DNA of 64,000 nt, from positions 11,909,001 through 11,973,000 of the forward strand of contig NC_135254.1 of the NCBI RefSeq assembly GCF_964204865.1, read 5' to 3'. Below the pieces are notes generated by a model. The model made no database searches. It was given only the letters and a program-made list of their open reading frames with translations, and was not told where the DNA came from. Every line of letters begins with the position of its first letter. Position 1 is the first letter of the stretch. Both the position numbers and the translations under genes were made by a program. This document shows positions 24,026 to 35,963 of the stretch, in pieces. Origin of the DNA: Styela clava. Taxonomy: Eukaryota > Chordata > Ascidiacea > Stolidobranchia > Styelidae.

Positions 24026-24880
24026 CAGTGTTTCCCAACCTTTTTACCCTGGCGGACCGGTAAAATTAAATTAAATGTGTTGGCGGACCGGCAAAAAATC
24101 GAGATAACCGGAACAGAAACGAATAACATATATTTCCGTAATATAATGCAATGTCGGGCACCCAATATGCTTCTAGGTGTGCAAAAATACACACCTAAAA
24201 AAACACGGAGAAAAACTAACGCAGTAACTGGTTGAAAATACGGACAACAGTTTGATTGCTCGATTATTTAGCGATGGGTATTCGTTATCAAGAAATATCT
24301 AAAATTGTTTCAAGTAATTCTGTTTTAAATCTGGACTGTAAAGTTGAATCACAATTTTAATCAAGCTTTTTCTATTTCGTTGGGTTTATCATATTAATCC
24401 CTCTGCAGTTGATTGACGCCTTGAACGAATGAATTTACATTACAATGATAAAGTCGTTGATGACTTGGCACCAAGCTCAAAATCCTACTGTGTCTGCTCA
24501 AAATACTGGAAAAGATCTCTGCAGCCCATGCTTTTTTGCACGTCTCGTGGCCACCTGTAGGGTCGCAACAAGTTCATACATCACTGGAAAACTATACTGT
24601 TTTTGAATATGCATAACGTATGATATTGATGGTTATATCAATCAAGAAAAGCACGCAGAACAGAAAAGCACGCGTGCCGTTTTTTGGGTTTCTGAATCTT
24701 GCCAGATTTCATAGAGCCCATTCGCGACGAATCGGAGCCGAAAAAGCGAAAAGTGTGATTGCTCGGCGCCAAGATGTCGCGAAAGACGGCGCCATGATGT
24801 CGCGAAAGACGTCGCAATATGACGAAATTTCTCGCGGACCGGCAATAAAAGCTTCGCGGACCGGCGGTTGGGATCCACTG
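24026..24880. mobile_element. Non-autonomous hAT element, 855 bp, perfect 8-bp target duplication
   Basis: Inverted termini CAGTGTTTCCCAACC and GGTTGGGATCCACTG are flanked on both sides by GTCTAGCC (24018-24025 and 24881-24888). Subterminal GGCGGACCGGNAAA motifs recur at both ends, the same motif as at 2609-2656. The interior contains short direct repeats of a GATGTCGCGAAAGACG type near 24772-24812. It has no transposase frame. The CTAG-centred target is typical of hAT elements. Confidence 0.9.
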
Positions 24881-24888
24881 GTCTAGCC

Positions 24889-25577
24889 CACCTCTTCATG
24901 CACCCAATTCTGGTAACTTTGGTTGGGCATTTTTGGCAATTGACTCCAACTATAATCAGCTTGGCAATATATTTTTCATAATAGTTTATCTCTACTGTTC
25001 ACTCCCATTTATAAAAGATATCAATTCGGCAGTGGCAAACGTTATAAATTTATTAATATGGTGTGGCAAGTAATTTTTATTTTTTTTTAACTACCCGTAT
25101 GTAATTTATAACTTCTGTATGGTTGTGTGTGTGGGTGCGTGTGAGCGTGTGTGGAATATTTCCATTATTTTAGGTGAGTGAACACGTACCACTTCTTCTT
25201 GGCAAAACCTTCCATCTTGTATACATTCTGTAAGTTTTAAACCTTATCTAAGGTTTTGTTTGCTCTCCTGATTTCATAATCAGTTTTTATTTATTTTTTT
25301 TACCAATCATCTTATTGTTATGCTGATTTTTTAACCGGGTCAATACTAAGGTTACTGCACCAATAAACACTGAGACACTATCGAAAACTCAACTATGGAA
25401 ATTTGTGTAGTGCTCTCTTTTCCTTGGTGCCCTAAGCACGTCCTAATTTGCTTAATGGTTCATTCAACCCTGGCACCACATCCTAGCATTATTGGACGCC
25501 TACAAATCATAATAGAGCACGACTAAATAGAGAAAGTCTGGCATTGTAACCCAAACTAATATCTTGTAAAATCGAAT
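24889..25577. other. No recognisable gene
   Basis: AT-rich intergenic sequence with a short GTGTGTGTG-rich run near 25122-25152. Confidence 0.4.
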
Positions 25578-25885
25578 ATTAACGGTAAAATGCTATTTAA
25601 ACGTTTAACGATTGGCGCTTTTCAACAGTATTGAATTTACAGTGAAATGCTATTCAAAACATCCAACGACTGACTCATTTTAACAGTACTAATAAAAAGT
25701 GTCAGTTATTAAACGTTTAAACAGCATTTCGCCGTAACTTCAATTGAACGTTCAAATGGCATTTCACCGTTACTACAATACTATTGAAAAAGCGTTAGTG
25801 ATTAAATGTTTAAATAGAATTTCGCCGTAATTTCAAGACTGTTAATGTCGTCATTCGTAAACGTTTGAATAGCATTTTTCCATGT
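25578..25885. repeat. Array of about 60-bp repeats that reverses orientation at its centre
   Basis: Units containing ACGGTNAAATGCTATTTAAA, CGTTTAACGA and a CTTTTCAACAGTATTGA-like phrase occur about twice in plus orientation (25580-25690). They are then followed by about three copies in the opposite orientation (CGTTTAAACAGCATTTCGCC at about 25714, GTTCAAATGGCATTTCACCG at 25749, and further copies at 25805 and 25858). The whole can fold into a large hairpin. It looks like a foldback element or a rearranged satellite. Confidence 0.65.
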
Positions 25886-26869
25886 ATTTAAAAGTGTTTA
25901 TAAGCGGTACTCGGTTATGTTTAACTATTGCAACACATTTTGATTCCTGTCTACTAACATTTATAAAGGTTTAAGATGATACTAGAGAACGAAAATTTTT
26001 AACCGGTCCAATATTGATTTCTGAATCGTCAGACCAACTTGTATTATTTCATTAAAGTCTCCACTAATAAGTTTGCGACTTGATGGTGACGAAAAAACTT
26101 TTTGTCTAAAAACGATGAAAAAAAAAAAATATATGTTATAATTGTTAGAGACATGCTTAAAGATTTGAACAATTGGCTCTATATATTTGAACAACTATTT
26201 ACAAAACCTATATACATATTTTCACATTAAATATCATCTGTTGTGTTTGAGCGAGTAAAAATATATATCCTATCACGAGATTTCGACGTAGTCGTTTTGG
26301 AACTAGCGAATTAAACAAACAAACTCATTACATCAACCACCAAACTGAGATATTGTGCGTATTCGTGCCTATAGTCAATGATTAACATGCATGCACACAA
26401 CAAACAAATATGTCCGATGTGAGACTTATCTATGTTTCATGCTTGCCGATAAAGCTTTTTATGATCTTGTCTTGTGACTTGAATGCTCTTTATCATTGTA
26501 TTCGGGGAAATGGGTGATCGAGAGATTCATTTCAGTTTCACACGTTCGGTACGGCATTGAAAATAGTCAGTAACGCATCCATATTGAGAATTGGTAGATA
26601 CATCTTCTTCGCAAGTTTTACTGAATTTTAATCAGTATAGAATATCTATATTCTACATCAACGTTCATTTCTGATGTCAATTTCAGAAAAACCTACGTCG
26701 AGTTTGAAAATGGAGAGTTAAAGATTTGCGGTGAGAGACAAAATACACTATAGAAAGGAGTGAATCCACAACCCAACTTTTTGGATTTAAAAGCTACTAA
26801 GCTAATTTGACAATCAGATATTTGGTATAAATTTTATTTTTCCATAGCGTTTTTAATCATAGATGTAAG
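25886..26869. other. Upstream region of the PLAC8 gene
   Basis: AT-rich sequence without a supported gene. A splice-acceptor-like TTTTAATCATAG lies just before the PLAC8 start codon, so an upstream untranslated exon or trans-splicing is possible. Confidence 0.4.
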
Positions 26870-28180
26870 ATGGCAAATGAAAAAGCAGCTCTCGTTGAAA
26901 TGTACAATGGAAGCCCAGGTCATTACGGTTTTCCACCAACTGACGGACAAGTCCAGTCATCTTTTGGAGAAGAACCATCGACTTCACACACTTCAGCTAC
27001 TAACATGCTTGAAGATGTAGAACCACCATCTTACCAAGAAACAGCATTTGAAACGATTTCTAACAGGCCAACGTCACCGCCTCCTCGACCACCACCGCCT
27101 CGACTTAATCGTCAAACGCCTCTCCCGATGGTCGTTTCTAATCCACCTGCAGATATGAGCAATTTCAATCACGTTCACTCTGCCACAGTAATATTGAACG
27201 CGCCAGTAACTTCTCAACCAGCAATTGTTACAGTTAATGGTATTCCACCGGTGGCTGTGACACAGCAGCCATCAGTCGGCTTGCCACTTACAATACCACC
27301 CAATCAGGACATAACACGATATATAACGTACGGTCCTCGACCGTTCAGCAGCGGAATCTGCAATTGTTGTATGGACTGTCACACATGTGAGTACATTTCA
27401 TATCTGCTATTGTATAATTGTAATTTTTGTGAGTGATATATATCTTGGCTATAGTTGAAACCCATGTAATATATCTAACAAAAGAATAACAACTCTCTGT
27501 TTAACTCAACATTCTTATCCTATAGGTTGTTGCGGAACATTCTGTACTTGTTGTTACCTTGGAGCAATCGGTTCGAAGTTAGATGAAAGTTGTATGACTG
27601 GAATATGCTGTATGGCTGGATTGATTCCTCTTCGAACAAAATTTAGAATACAACATAATATAACTGTACGTATTGTTACTAAGCATATATATTTCATCCC
27701 TTCTTATTTTAACATAAACGAATTATCAGGATTGCATCAAATGGTCGGGTGCCTAGCGAAAAAGTAATGAAATTTGAGTCGACTGGTTGACACTTTCGAT
27801 TTTTAAGCTCATCGTTTGAAAAAGAATGATTTTTACTGTTACAAGACAAACTTGAAACTTTCATTTTACCATTTCTGAGTAGTGAATAATAGGTGACTGT
27901 AGTCAATCAGAGGCCGCCACAAATCACATATATTTATATATGTGAATTCAGAGACCTCAGTGAAGCAATGTTTCAATGTTTGCCATCAACGAACCATTGC
28001 TTAGTAAAATGGACATTTTTGTATTTTCTTTTCAATCCATAATTTTAATGAAATTATTTATTCCAGGGATCTATATGTGATGATATTTGTCTTTCCACGT
28101 TTTGTTCTTGCTGCGTTGTTTGTCAGATGGGCCGAGAGATGGAAGCATTGCACTACAAAAAGAAATGTTGCTGTTGTTAA
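26870..28180 (+). CDS. PLAC8-domain (cornifelin/plac8-like) protein, 3 exons, 256 aa
   Basis: Small cysteine-rich membrane-associated protein. Exons 26870-27386, 27526-27665 and 28067-28180 sum to 771 nt in frame with GT-AG introns. The first about 155 residues are disordered and proline-rich, with a WW-domain ligand motif PPSY (52-55) and a polyproline stretch SPPPRPPPP. The C-terminal about 100 residues hold the PLAC8 domain: GICNCCMDCHTCCCGTFCTC near the start of the domain, then ESCMTGICCMAG, LRTKFRIQHNITGSICDD and CLSTFCSCCVVCQMGREM, ending in a Cys cluster. The paired CC/CxxC pattern and the QMGRE tail are typical of the family. PLAC8 proteins act in varied roles (differentiation, cell size, metal tolerance), so the exact job cannot be named. 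The long N-terminal extension with PPxY is unlike the short vertebrate PLAC8. Confidence 0.9.
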
Positions 28181-28505
28181 TTCCGCATGATGTCACACTG
28201 CATGCTGCATGGTTTCATTTAGCGCCATTTTTTTTACTTAAAGATAATGATAAATGACGATGTTGTTTCATCCGAAGTAAAAAATAATCCAAGTAACTAA
28301 CGAACTCGATAAATTGTTCAAGTTGTGGCAGACAATATCGTCATGCCCATTTATTAGAGTTACTGTTTATATGAACATGCAATGCACTGTTTGCGGATTT
28401 TATATTACGATAGTCACGCCGAGCTTTATGTTTATAAAGTCCCACGTTTTGTTTGTACGTAAATAATAGTTTACCAATTTTAAATTCCTATGCACTTGCT
28501 CCGAG

Positions 28506-28511
28506 AATAAA
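28506..28511 (+). promoter_or_regulatory. Polyadenylation signal AATAAA of the PLAC8 gene
   Basis: Canonical AATAAA 326 bp after the stop codon, the first on this strand in a plausible position. Confidence 0.5.
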
Positions 28512-31500
28512 ACACTGTGCAAAAGAGAGATTGGGAATATATATATTTAGTATTAACTAAGTACAACTATGCAATGGGAGAATTTTACACTATTGAATTT
28601 GCACAAAGTTCATGTACTTTGTCTGTCATTGCAGACTTGAGAATCGACCCCTGAAAAAAAAAAAGATAACGATTATAGATAAAAAAAAAATTTGAACTGA
28701 ACTGAAATAACATAAAAATTGACGCAAATATATCTGCTACAGTACTCTTTCAATATATGATGTATTTCGTTGATTTGGGTTCAGCATATCGTATAGATGG
28801 AAAAGTCCGAACCTTCCACACAGTGGTATATCAAGCAATTCGTTATGTCAGATTTATAATTAAAATTTTAATCAAATGTCTCCAGATATAGTATCGTTAG
28901 AAATTTGGTGAATTTTCGTGAATTTGCTACTGAGGCAACCCTAACCCTGACTTTAATGGTAAAAGAAAGCTAATATATTTTTATTCATACAAAATAACAT
29001 TCCTGAGAATATTACGACATTAAATTTGTTTGTCAAATCATTCATGCGTTGTGCTATTTTATCCTATTATGAACAATTTCACGCAGAGTATTTTTCGGTT
29101 GCTTATGATCTCAACAAAAAGAAAATTCAACAAGGATTGAGAATATAGTATCATATATGTTTACACGGTAACGAACTTCATTCGCAACTCATGAAATTGA
29201 TGAACAGTGAAACAGCATATTGCATCTTTTTATTTAGGAGGTTGAATATTAAATTTTGTTGCATATTTTGTTTTGTAAAGTGTTAGCGAAAGGATCCTGG
29301 AAAAGCCTGGCTTTAGTCTCCATGTCGAATTCTGGGGTAAAACGCTCGAAAATAAACTTAACCCGGAAGTATAACCTTTCGTCAAACCCTCTTAGAACTT
29401 TATTATCACCCGCGAATTTTAATTTAGCATCAACAAGATTCAAATGAATAGTTCACTGTCTCTATATACTTTGTACTGAATTTCGATATCATCAGTTCAC
29501 ACTTTTTTTTACATTTGTATATTAAATTCTAAATACGTGTATGGCCTACTGGATTTAGTGAAATGTGTAAAAGACTATTACTTTTGATAAAGTGAAAGTA
29601 GACACTGCGAGTTTACCATACTACGTGTTACAGATAATATTGTCCAGTATTTTTATGTAGATATACACGCAATGTTCAAATGAAGTTTCAAATATAGTTA
29701 GAATTAACAGTTCAAAAAGTCCTGTGTATACAGTAGGTTTTTAGCAGATACCTAAAGCCGAAAATATTCTGCCTGTATTGAATAAACATATCCGAGGTTT
29801 CAGGAGATGATATATTGTGAAATGTTGTGCTTGTTTGGGGTAAAGAAAAACCTTACGCGTCCTGAATACTCATTATTATCCATATTTATTATTATTAAAA
29901 TTATATGATCGTTAAATTTGACTTGCCTAATAAGAAACCAGACCTCGTCGTGAACCAGTTTTCGCGTCACTGCATTTTTGCAAATTCACCTTAGTTTCGT
30001 GTCTCGTGATTTCTTACCTCATTTAGATCGCACGAAGCAAAATACTTAGAGCGGCGATCCACCTTCACACACCACCGATTTGAGGTGTTTGCTGACATGC
30101 ACGTGATGATTCCGAGAAACTAATAAAACGACGGTAAATTAAACGAAACTAAACTTTTTAAAGGTTAATACTAAAAACACGATTACACAACAAACTACAA
30201 TGTACGATGAAATATAAGATTTGAATAAAATAATAATGGAATTAGTGCTAGCAATAATGTAAAGTATAAAAGCAATTTGTATGACAAATTGTTAAGAACA
30301 GCTAATTTTTGAATACAACTGTCATAAACTAGTATTTTAGACAAAAACCTTAAATTTTTGAGTTTTATGTTACCAAAGCAGGAGTAAGCGTATGCTCGGG
30401 CTTATAATAATATATTTGACGAAGGTGACGTATTCGCGTGTGCGGTTTTTGCTCTGCTTTTATAAACAGCAAAATTCTTGTCGTTTTCGACATTGGTAAA
30501 AAACAGTATTTTTGAAAAGTTTGGAACGTTTTCATTGTTTGTAACAAAGTGAGGCCTCATGAAAAAGCGTTATTTAGATTGAATTTCGAATAAGTTATAT
30601 AAATATTACAAAATGGTGAGATTGCAAGGCGTGAAAATTGTCCTAATCTGCACCTATTGAAAACAAATCGTGCGTAAGGAGAAGGGTTACGGTATCCCAT
30701 GCAAACAAATACACACCCTGATAGCACAAAAGGCAAGAATTGCTGCCTATTGATACCAATAACAAACATGATAATGTGTTGAAATCGTCACTGTCTTATG
30801 ACCAATACGAAATAAATTCTTTTATCCATCGTAAGAAAAAAATTCGGGGCACAAAGGAAGAATGGACTTTTGGGCGGTGCTGGTTTACGGGGCAACGCGA
30901 AACACATGAAATAGTTGTTTAATATTTGGACAAATAAGAAAATAATCCGTTTCACAGGTTTAATTTAAATGCAAACGCGGTCAAAATCAAACGTTTCATG
31001 ATATTTATCCTTTCCTCGTGTTAAATTGGTTATATAGCGCAACATGAAACCAACGACCGCAATAAAAAGACATAATATTAAATGATCGTATTGCTATTTA
31101 GCTGCAAAACAAATCCAATTTTTTTTTTATCCAGTCTTCGAGATTGGCCGAGCACTAGATTTTGGTCAGCCGAGCATTCATTCCTGGAAATAACTATATT
31201 ATTTCACCCACAAATTTTCATCGGATTTACCATTTTGATTTGAAAACTGAAAATATCTGTGTTTTGAATATTTTACTGACGTGGTCAAATTGAGATCTCG
31301 CCATACAAGAAAAAAAATTAACAAATGCTACTGTAGAAGACAATTCTTCAGATCAAGTTCAGACAAACAATTCTTCTTAGTCTAGATTTAATAAATATAT
31401 TTTGTAGTAATGAAATATACAAAATAAAACAAAGGTAGCACAATGCCTGATGACTGCAAAAAGTAATAAGATTGAAGCACTACATCCGATGTATTACCCG

Positions 31501-31615
31501 AATTTAAGACCACGTGAAACAATTATCATGTTGGCTTTTCCTGGACCCATCCGTTCTGGTAATCGCACGTGAGACTTACTAGGTCGCTATATATTTAAAT
31601 CGTCGTACCGGTTTT
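28512..31615. other. Gene-poor interval
   Basis: About 3.1 kb of AT-rich sequence. Short open frames (for example about 60 codons near 29250 on both strands) show no family features. I see no RNA gene or clear transposon. Confidence 0.5.
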
Positions 31616-31788
31616 AATTTCCCGTATACAAACAAATTCAAATAATTAGACAAAAAAAATTCTGTATCAGTTGTAAAATCAGTATTCTTATCAACGACAT
31701 GTCGTTGCCGAGATTGATATGAATACTGATTTTACAACTGATAGCGAATTTTTTTTGTCTAATTATTTGAATTTGTATGCGGGAAATT
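31616..31788. repeat. Long near-perfect foldback (palindromic) element, about 170 bp
   Basis: The two arms of about 70 bp are near-exact inverted copies: left CAAATTCAAATAATTAGACA and TCAGTTGTAAAATCAGTATT, right AATACTGATTTTACAACTGA and TGTCTAATTATTTGAATTTG. The loop contains a 16-bp perfect palindrome CAACGACATGTCGTTG. Arms differ at a few positions. There is no coding capacity; this is a MITE or foldback transposon. Confidence 0.85.
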
Positions 31789-31805
31789 CAGTTTCACATT
31801 TTCTA

Positions 31806-31895
31806 GGATAGAATAGAATTTACATATTTATCCCGGGGGAGAGGAAAACCGATAAGACGACGTTTGGCGAACTACAGCCTCGCGTCTGATTTCTG
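31806..31895 (+). repeat. Short dispersed repeat C, copy 2 (partial)
   Basis: Contains GAATTTACATATTTATCCC and GGAGAGGAAAACCGATAAGA then CAGCCTCGCGTC, matching 12990-13070. It lies directly after the foldback element. Confidence 0.5.
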
Positions 31896-32859
31896 TTTGC
31901 ATTTTTCATAGAATACGCAATATGCATCGCTGCTATAAATTTTAGCTTCTAAGAACGAAAAATACGAAATTTGACCCAAACTTACGCATGAGTTAAATTC
32001 CATGGAAGAAATATTTAGGTAAAAGAGAGTTGCTAACAATAAAGACAAAACATGCTTGTTGCTAGGGCTTTGTCACGCAAAATGGTTTCGCTTCATTAGT
32101 ATAGACCCCGAACAACCCCACTCTTGGCATTCCTGCTTGACGTTTTCTCCACACGTTAGGGATAAGATATCAAGCTAAAAATATTGAATATTAACGCCAA
32201 ACTGAAATCCGTAAATGTTAACACTGACCAAATTAATATAGGAGCGTGACTTAATGATCGTTTCTGTCTCAATTTAGGTTTAATACAAAATGTTTAATTG
32301 TTAATCGATTTCTTTTGCATTAATTCAAAATAATAGAACATTTTCTTCGCAAATGCGAGTAGATTTTTTTAAATAACGAGCAATTATCAACCGAACGGAA
32401 CACCCACACTTTTTATCTCGCCTCGCGGAACACCAAAAAATGAAAGTGTAAAATTGATAAAGAAAAACGGTGTAATGAAGCGTTCCCCAATAAGTTCTCG
32501 TGGCGAGTTGCCAAATGCGCCGTGAAAACTAACACAATTGCGTTAGATATACTTAAAATATGATTTATTATTTTATATATTGCATTAATTATAAATGTCT
32601 TATTGTTACTTAATTTAAATGCTGTGTATATGAATCAATTCATTCATTTTTCCATTCTATGTCGTTTGCTTCCCATTACGTAGTGTTTACCTCTAATGGA
32701 GATAGAACTACTTGTCGCAATTTCGCGAGATGCAGACTTGTAGTTTATTTATCTGCTGAACAGAGTTTAACGAAAATGAGTAGTTTTTTCGGCATTTCAA
32801 AGTTAAACCAGACAGAGATGGAGAAAGAAGAGTTGACTTTTTGTATTTATTCTTTAGAC
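31896..32859. other. No recognisable feature
   Basis: AT-rich intergenic sequence, no supported gene. Confidence 0.45.
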
Positions 32860-32935
32860 CAGGGGTCTCCAACTCAAAATATGTCGCGGGCCATTTTTTG
32901 AAATTTATTAATGACGCGGGCCGCAAACTAACAAA
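32860..32935 (+). mobile_element. Left end of a hAT (Charlie-like) element
   Basis: The sequence CAGGGGTCTCCAACTC followed by two GCGGGCC phrases is a standard hAT terminus. A matching right end (GAGTTGGAGACCCCTG) is not visible downstream, so the element is truncated or diverged and its right limit is unknown. A further 250 bp to about 33185 may be part of its interior. Confidence 0.55.
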
Positions 32936-33418
32936 TTATATACAAAATTGCTATACAAAAATAAACTAAGTAAATCTGAATATATTTGTTGAAATTATCC
33001 TTGAATCTTACACCAAGCGAGACATGAAACATATTCGTTTACTTGTGTTGGATATTTGGTTTTGTAGCGGTGAGACTCGATGTTGGCCTTATTTTGCCTT
33101 GTGGGTCTCGACTTCGAATCGTCTACCAGCTGTCTATCTGTTCGGTTGAAATTCAAGCCTATTAGAGCGAGAGAATTGTGCAATAATGTTTTTAAAAATT
33201 ATGACGATTGCTTATTAATTCATCATCTTTCTAAGCCAGAAACAGCTACACAAGACAACCCCATCGTCTTTTAAACTTGATGTGGACTTTGTAGACTTTA
33301 CGAATATCCTTATATCTATATATATATTGCATAATATTTGTTCTATATATTATTTCACAATTATTTTATTTATATGTTTCAATGTGGAGTTTTGGAAATT
33401 GACATTTTAAACAATAAA

Positions 33419-33523
33419 GGACCTCCTGAAGTATCAAGATGGCGCACAACCTGAACTAAGGTTGTGTACCAGGTTAGAGTTCAGGTTATGCGACATCTTG
33501 GTGCGCATACTTCAGGAGTACCC
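33419..33523. repeat. Hairpin MITE, about 105 bp
   Basis: Inverted arms: left CTCCTGAAGTAT and CAAGATGGCGCACAACCTGA, right TCAGGTTATGCGACATCTTG and ATACTTCAGGAG. The loop contains GTGTACCAGGTTAG. The ends and the loop motif resemble the larger hairpin at 10795-11011, so both are probably one family. Confidence 0.75.
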
Positions 33524-35963
33524 AATAATGTATAGAATTCATGCACGTAGCAAATTTTAAAATTTATTTTCATGAACCGGATTTTAAATTGAATGCCCTT
33601 TCTTTTAACTGCTCAGTCACCACCTATATTTCTGTCGTTGTTTTTGCTATTGCTATGACACATTCCGAAATGATTGTTGTTTGCACCTGCTTTTGTCATT
33701 TTTCAGTTTTGTGTGATTGGTATAATAAATTGAATAATTTCAAGAAAATCGACAATGAAATTGATTAAATAGCGTTGTTATCACGAGGAGTGTCGTGTGT
33801 TCAAGGCCAGTGGACCGTATAGAAAATAGACATTGTCGTTAACCATATCAAAACGAGATGAGACTAAAAAAACAATGCTATATATTTTCGTTCAAGCATG
33901 GTGATTTAAAAGAATGGTTTACGGACACAAAATATCTTTATTCCTGACTAGTAATGCAATGCCGGAATTGCCTATACTCTATTGTGTTTGAATTAAATAT
34001 ACCTATCTGAGTCTGACGCAACATTTGTCAACATATTGTTTTTAATTTGTGGAGAGTTTATTTTGTTTTTCTTTAACAATTCCAGTGGTGTGTTCCAGGA
34101 TTCTCAATTGTCTATAACATAGAACTTGTATATATATATAAAATACAATGAGTTAAGCCTGCTCAATAATCTTCAATGCTAACGCAGAAAAAAGTTCAAT
34201 ATATTGAAATTTACCGAGACTGAACTTAGCTTTCGTCATTCGTTATTTAGTCTGGTATTAAATTTGGCACATCTACGATATCGCAATAGGGTAAGATTTA
34301 AAACGATGTTAGCTATGTCAAGTCGGTATTTAAAAAACTAATGTTTGCAGATTATATTGGATTCTCCGTAGTATTCTTTATGGAGATTATTGTTCGATTT
34401 TGTTCACACAAAAGAATCGTTTCAACAGGTCACCAACGAGAATATTTGTGTCTCACAAAGGTAGCAAGCACAAAAGCATTCATTCCTGCTGATAGAATAG
34501 AAATTGTTAAATATATACTTAACTGACCAAACTATTGTGTCGTACAAAGGAGTTAAATTGTACTAGATACAAAACTTTCTTGTAGATTATCCCAATATTG
34601 AATCAATTTGCTCTGTTATCTCCCTATGTTTATTTATTCTTCATTCTTCCTTCATGAAGTTTTTGCAATTTATGGGCCGAATTTACCCAGCAATTAAAAA
34701 AAGTTCTATATATTCCCTGGAAATGATTGATGAATTATATATATAATAATATAGTTCTTACTAACGATATTATGCAATTTAATCTTTTTTTGAGTAATAT
34801 ACTTGGTAACTTTTTTCTGGTAATTTCTGGTTCTCTGTGTTTACTACGTATTGCACAACCTGGATCGTATAATCTTTTTTTCAAGCGTAGTTTCTTACTT
34901 CATTTTTTATTTGAACTATGCGCAATCAGCTTCACCCCTTACTTACTTAGTTCTTACATATATATAGCATAACGCAGATATTCATAAATCATCTAAAAAT
35001 CGTAGGTATCTTAATCATAATATTGCTATTTCGGTTGATGAAACCAGTTTATTTGTTTGGGTATGGTAAAGTAAAACTCGTTAATTTTGTTAGGTAAAAC
35101 TATCAATAATTTTGGTATGTATTTCTTATTTGAACCATGTCTAAATGAACTCCATAAATGTGCCATTATATTAGGTTAGTTTCACGCTTGACAAAGTTGG
35201 CACATTAAATAGTTGTTGACGATGAAAGTGCCTTTCTTCTTGCTATATTTTGAGTTCCTCCCTTTAATCCTTACGTGTTTGAAAACGAGAAATTTAATAT
35301 CAGTGAAAACAGTATTCGGCAAATGATGAAAAAATGAGAACAAAAGACATTTTGCGCAATCATCACGGGGAGAGCAAACGACAATCACGAGACAAGTGAG
35401 ATATGGGTGACTGAATGAATGCGTGGGCGTTCGCTTGAGACGTTTGTCTCTACATATGTATAAGAGAGTTTCGGACAAAAAACTATTTTCTTCAAGTTGT
35501 CTTAGCAGAAGGCTTAAAGTAGCATGCAGGCAAAACGGTAACGTAGCTGCTTAAAAATTTATTGACTAAAGTTCAGCAGTTACAGCAATAGCGTGAACAT
35601 TTGAGTATATCCAATCTAGAGTAGATCAAAAATGACACAAGGTATTTATCATTAATCAGATATCAGGTATATTTATATATTAAGCTAGCTGAGGCTTAAG
35701 CTAGTTCTTAATCCACTGTACTGTTTTTTATTGATATTTCAACATCGACATTAATTTATTGTAAGGTTGTGCATTCAATTCCTTGCGAAACAGTCTCTTG
35801 TGTATATGCAAAGAATGAGATAAAAATCGAGACAGTGCGAGCAACATCATAGAAACTACGGACAATATGACATAAAACTTTTACCATGGCGATTGTTCTT
35901 TTCAAAACTCTTATTATTCATTTTTTTCAGTTTTAATTGATTAATTTTTATGATTCTGTATCA
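33524..35963. other. Upstream region of the modular secreted protein gene
   Basis: About 2.4 kb with no gene. A strong polypyrimidine acceptor TTTTTTTCAG at 35921-35930 lies 33 nt before the start codon, which implies an upstream untranslated exon not identified here, or a spliced leader. Confidence 0.5.

Noticed and set aside
29249-29447. Overlapping short frames on both strands
   Set aside because: Complementary shadows of each other, no splice context or family features.
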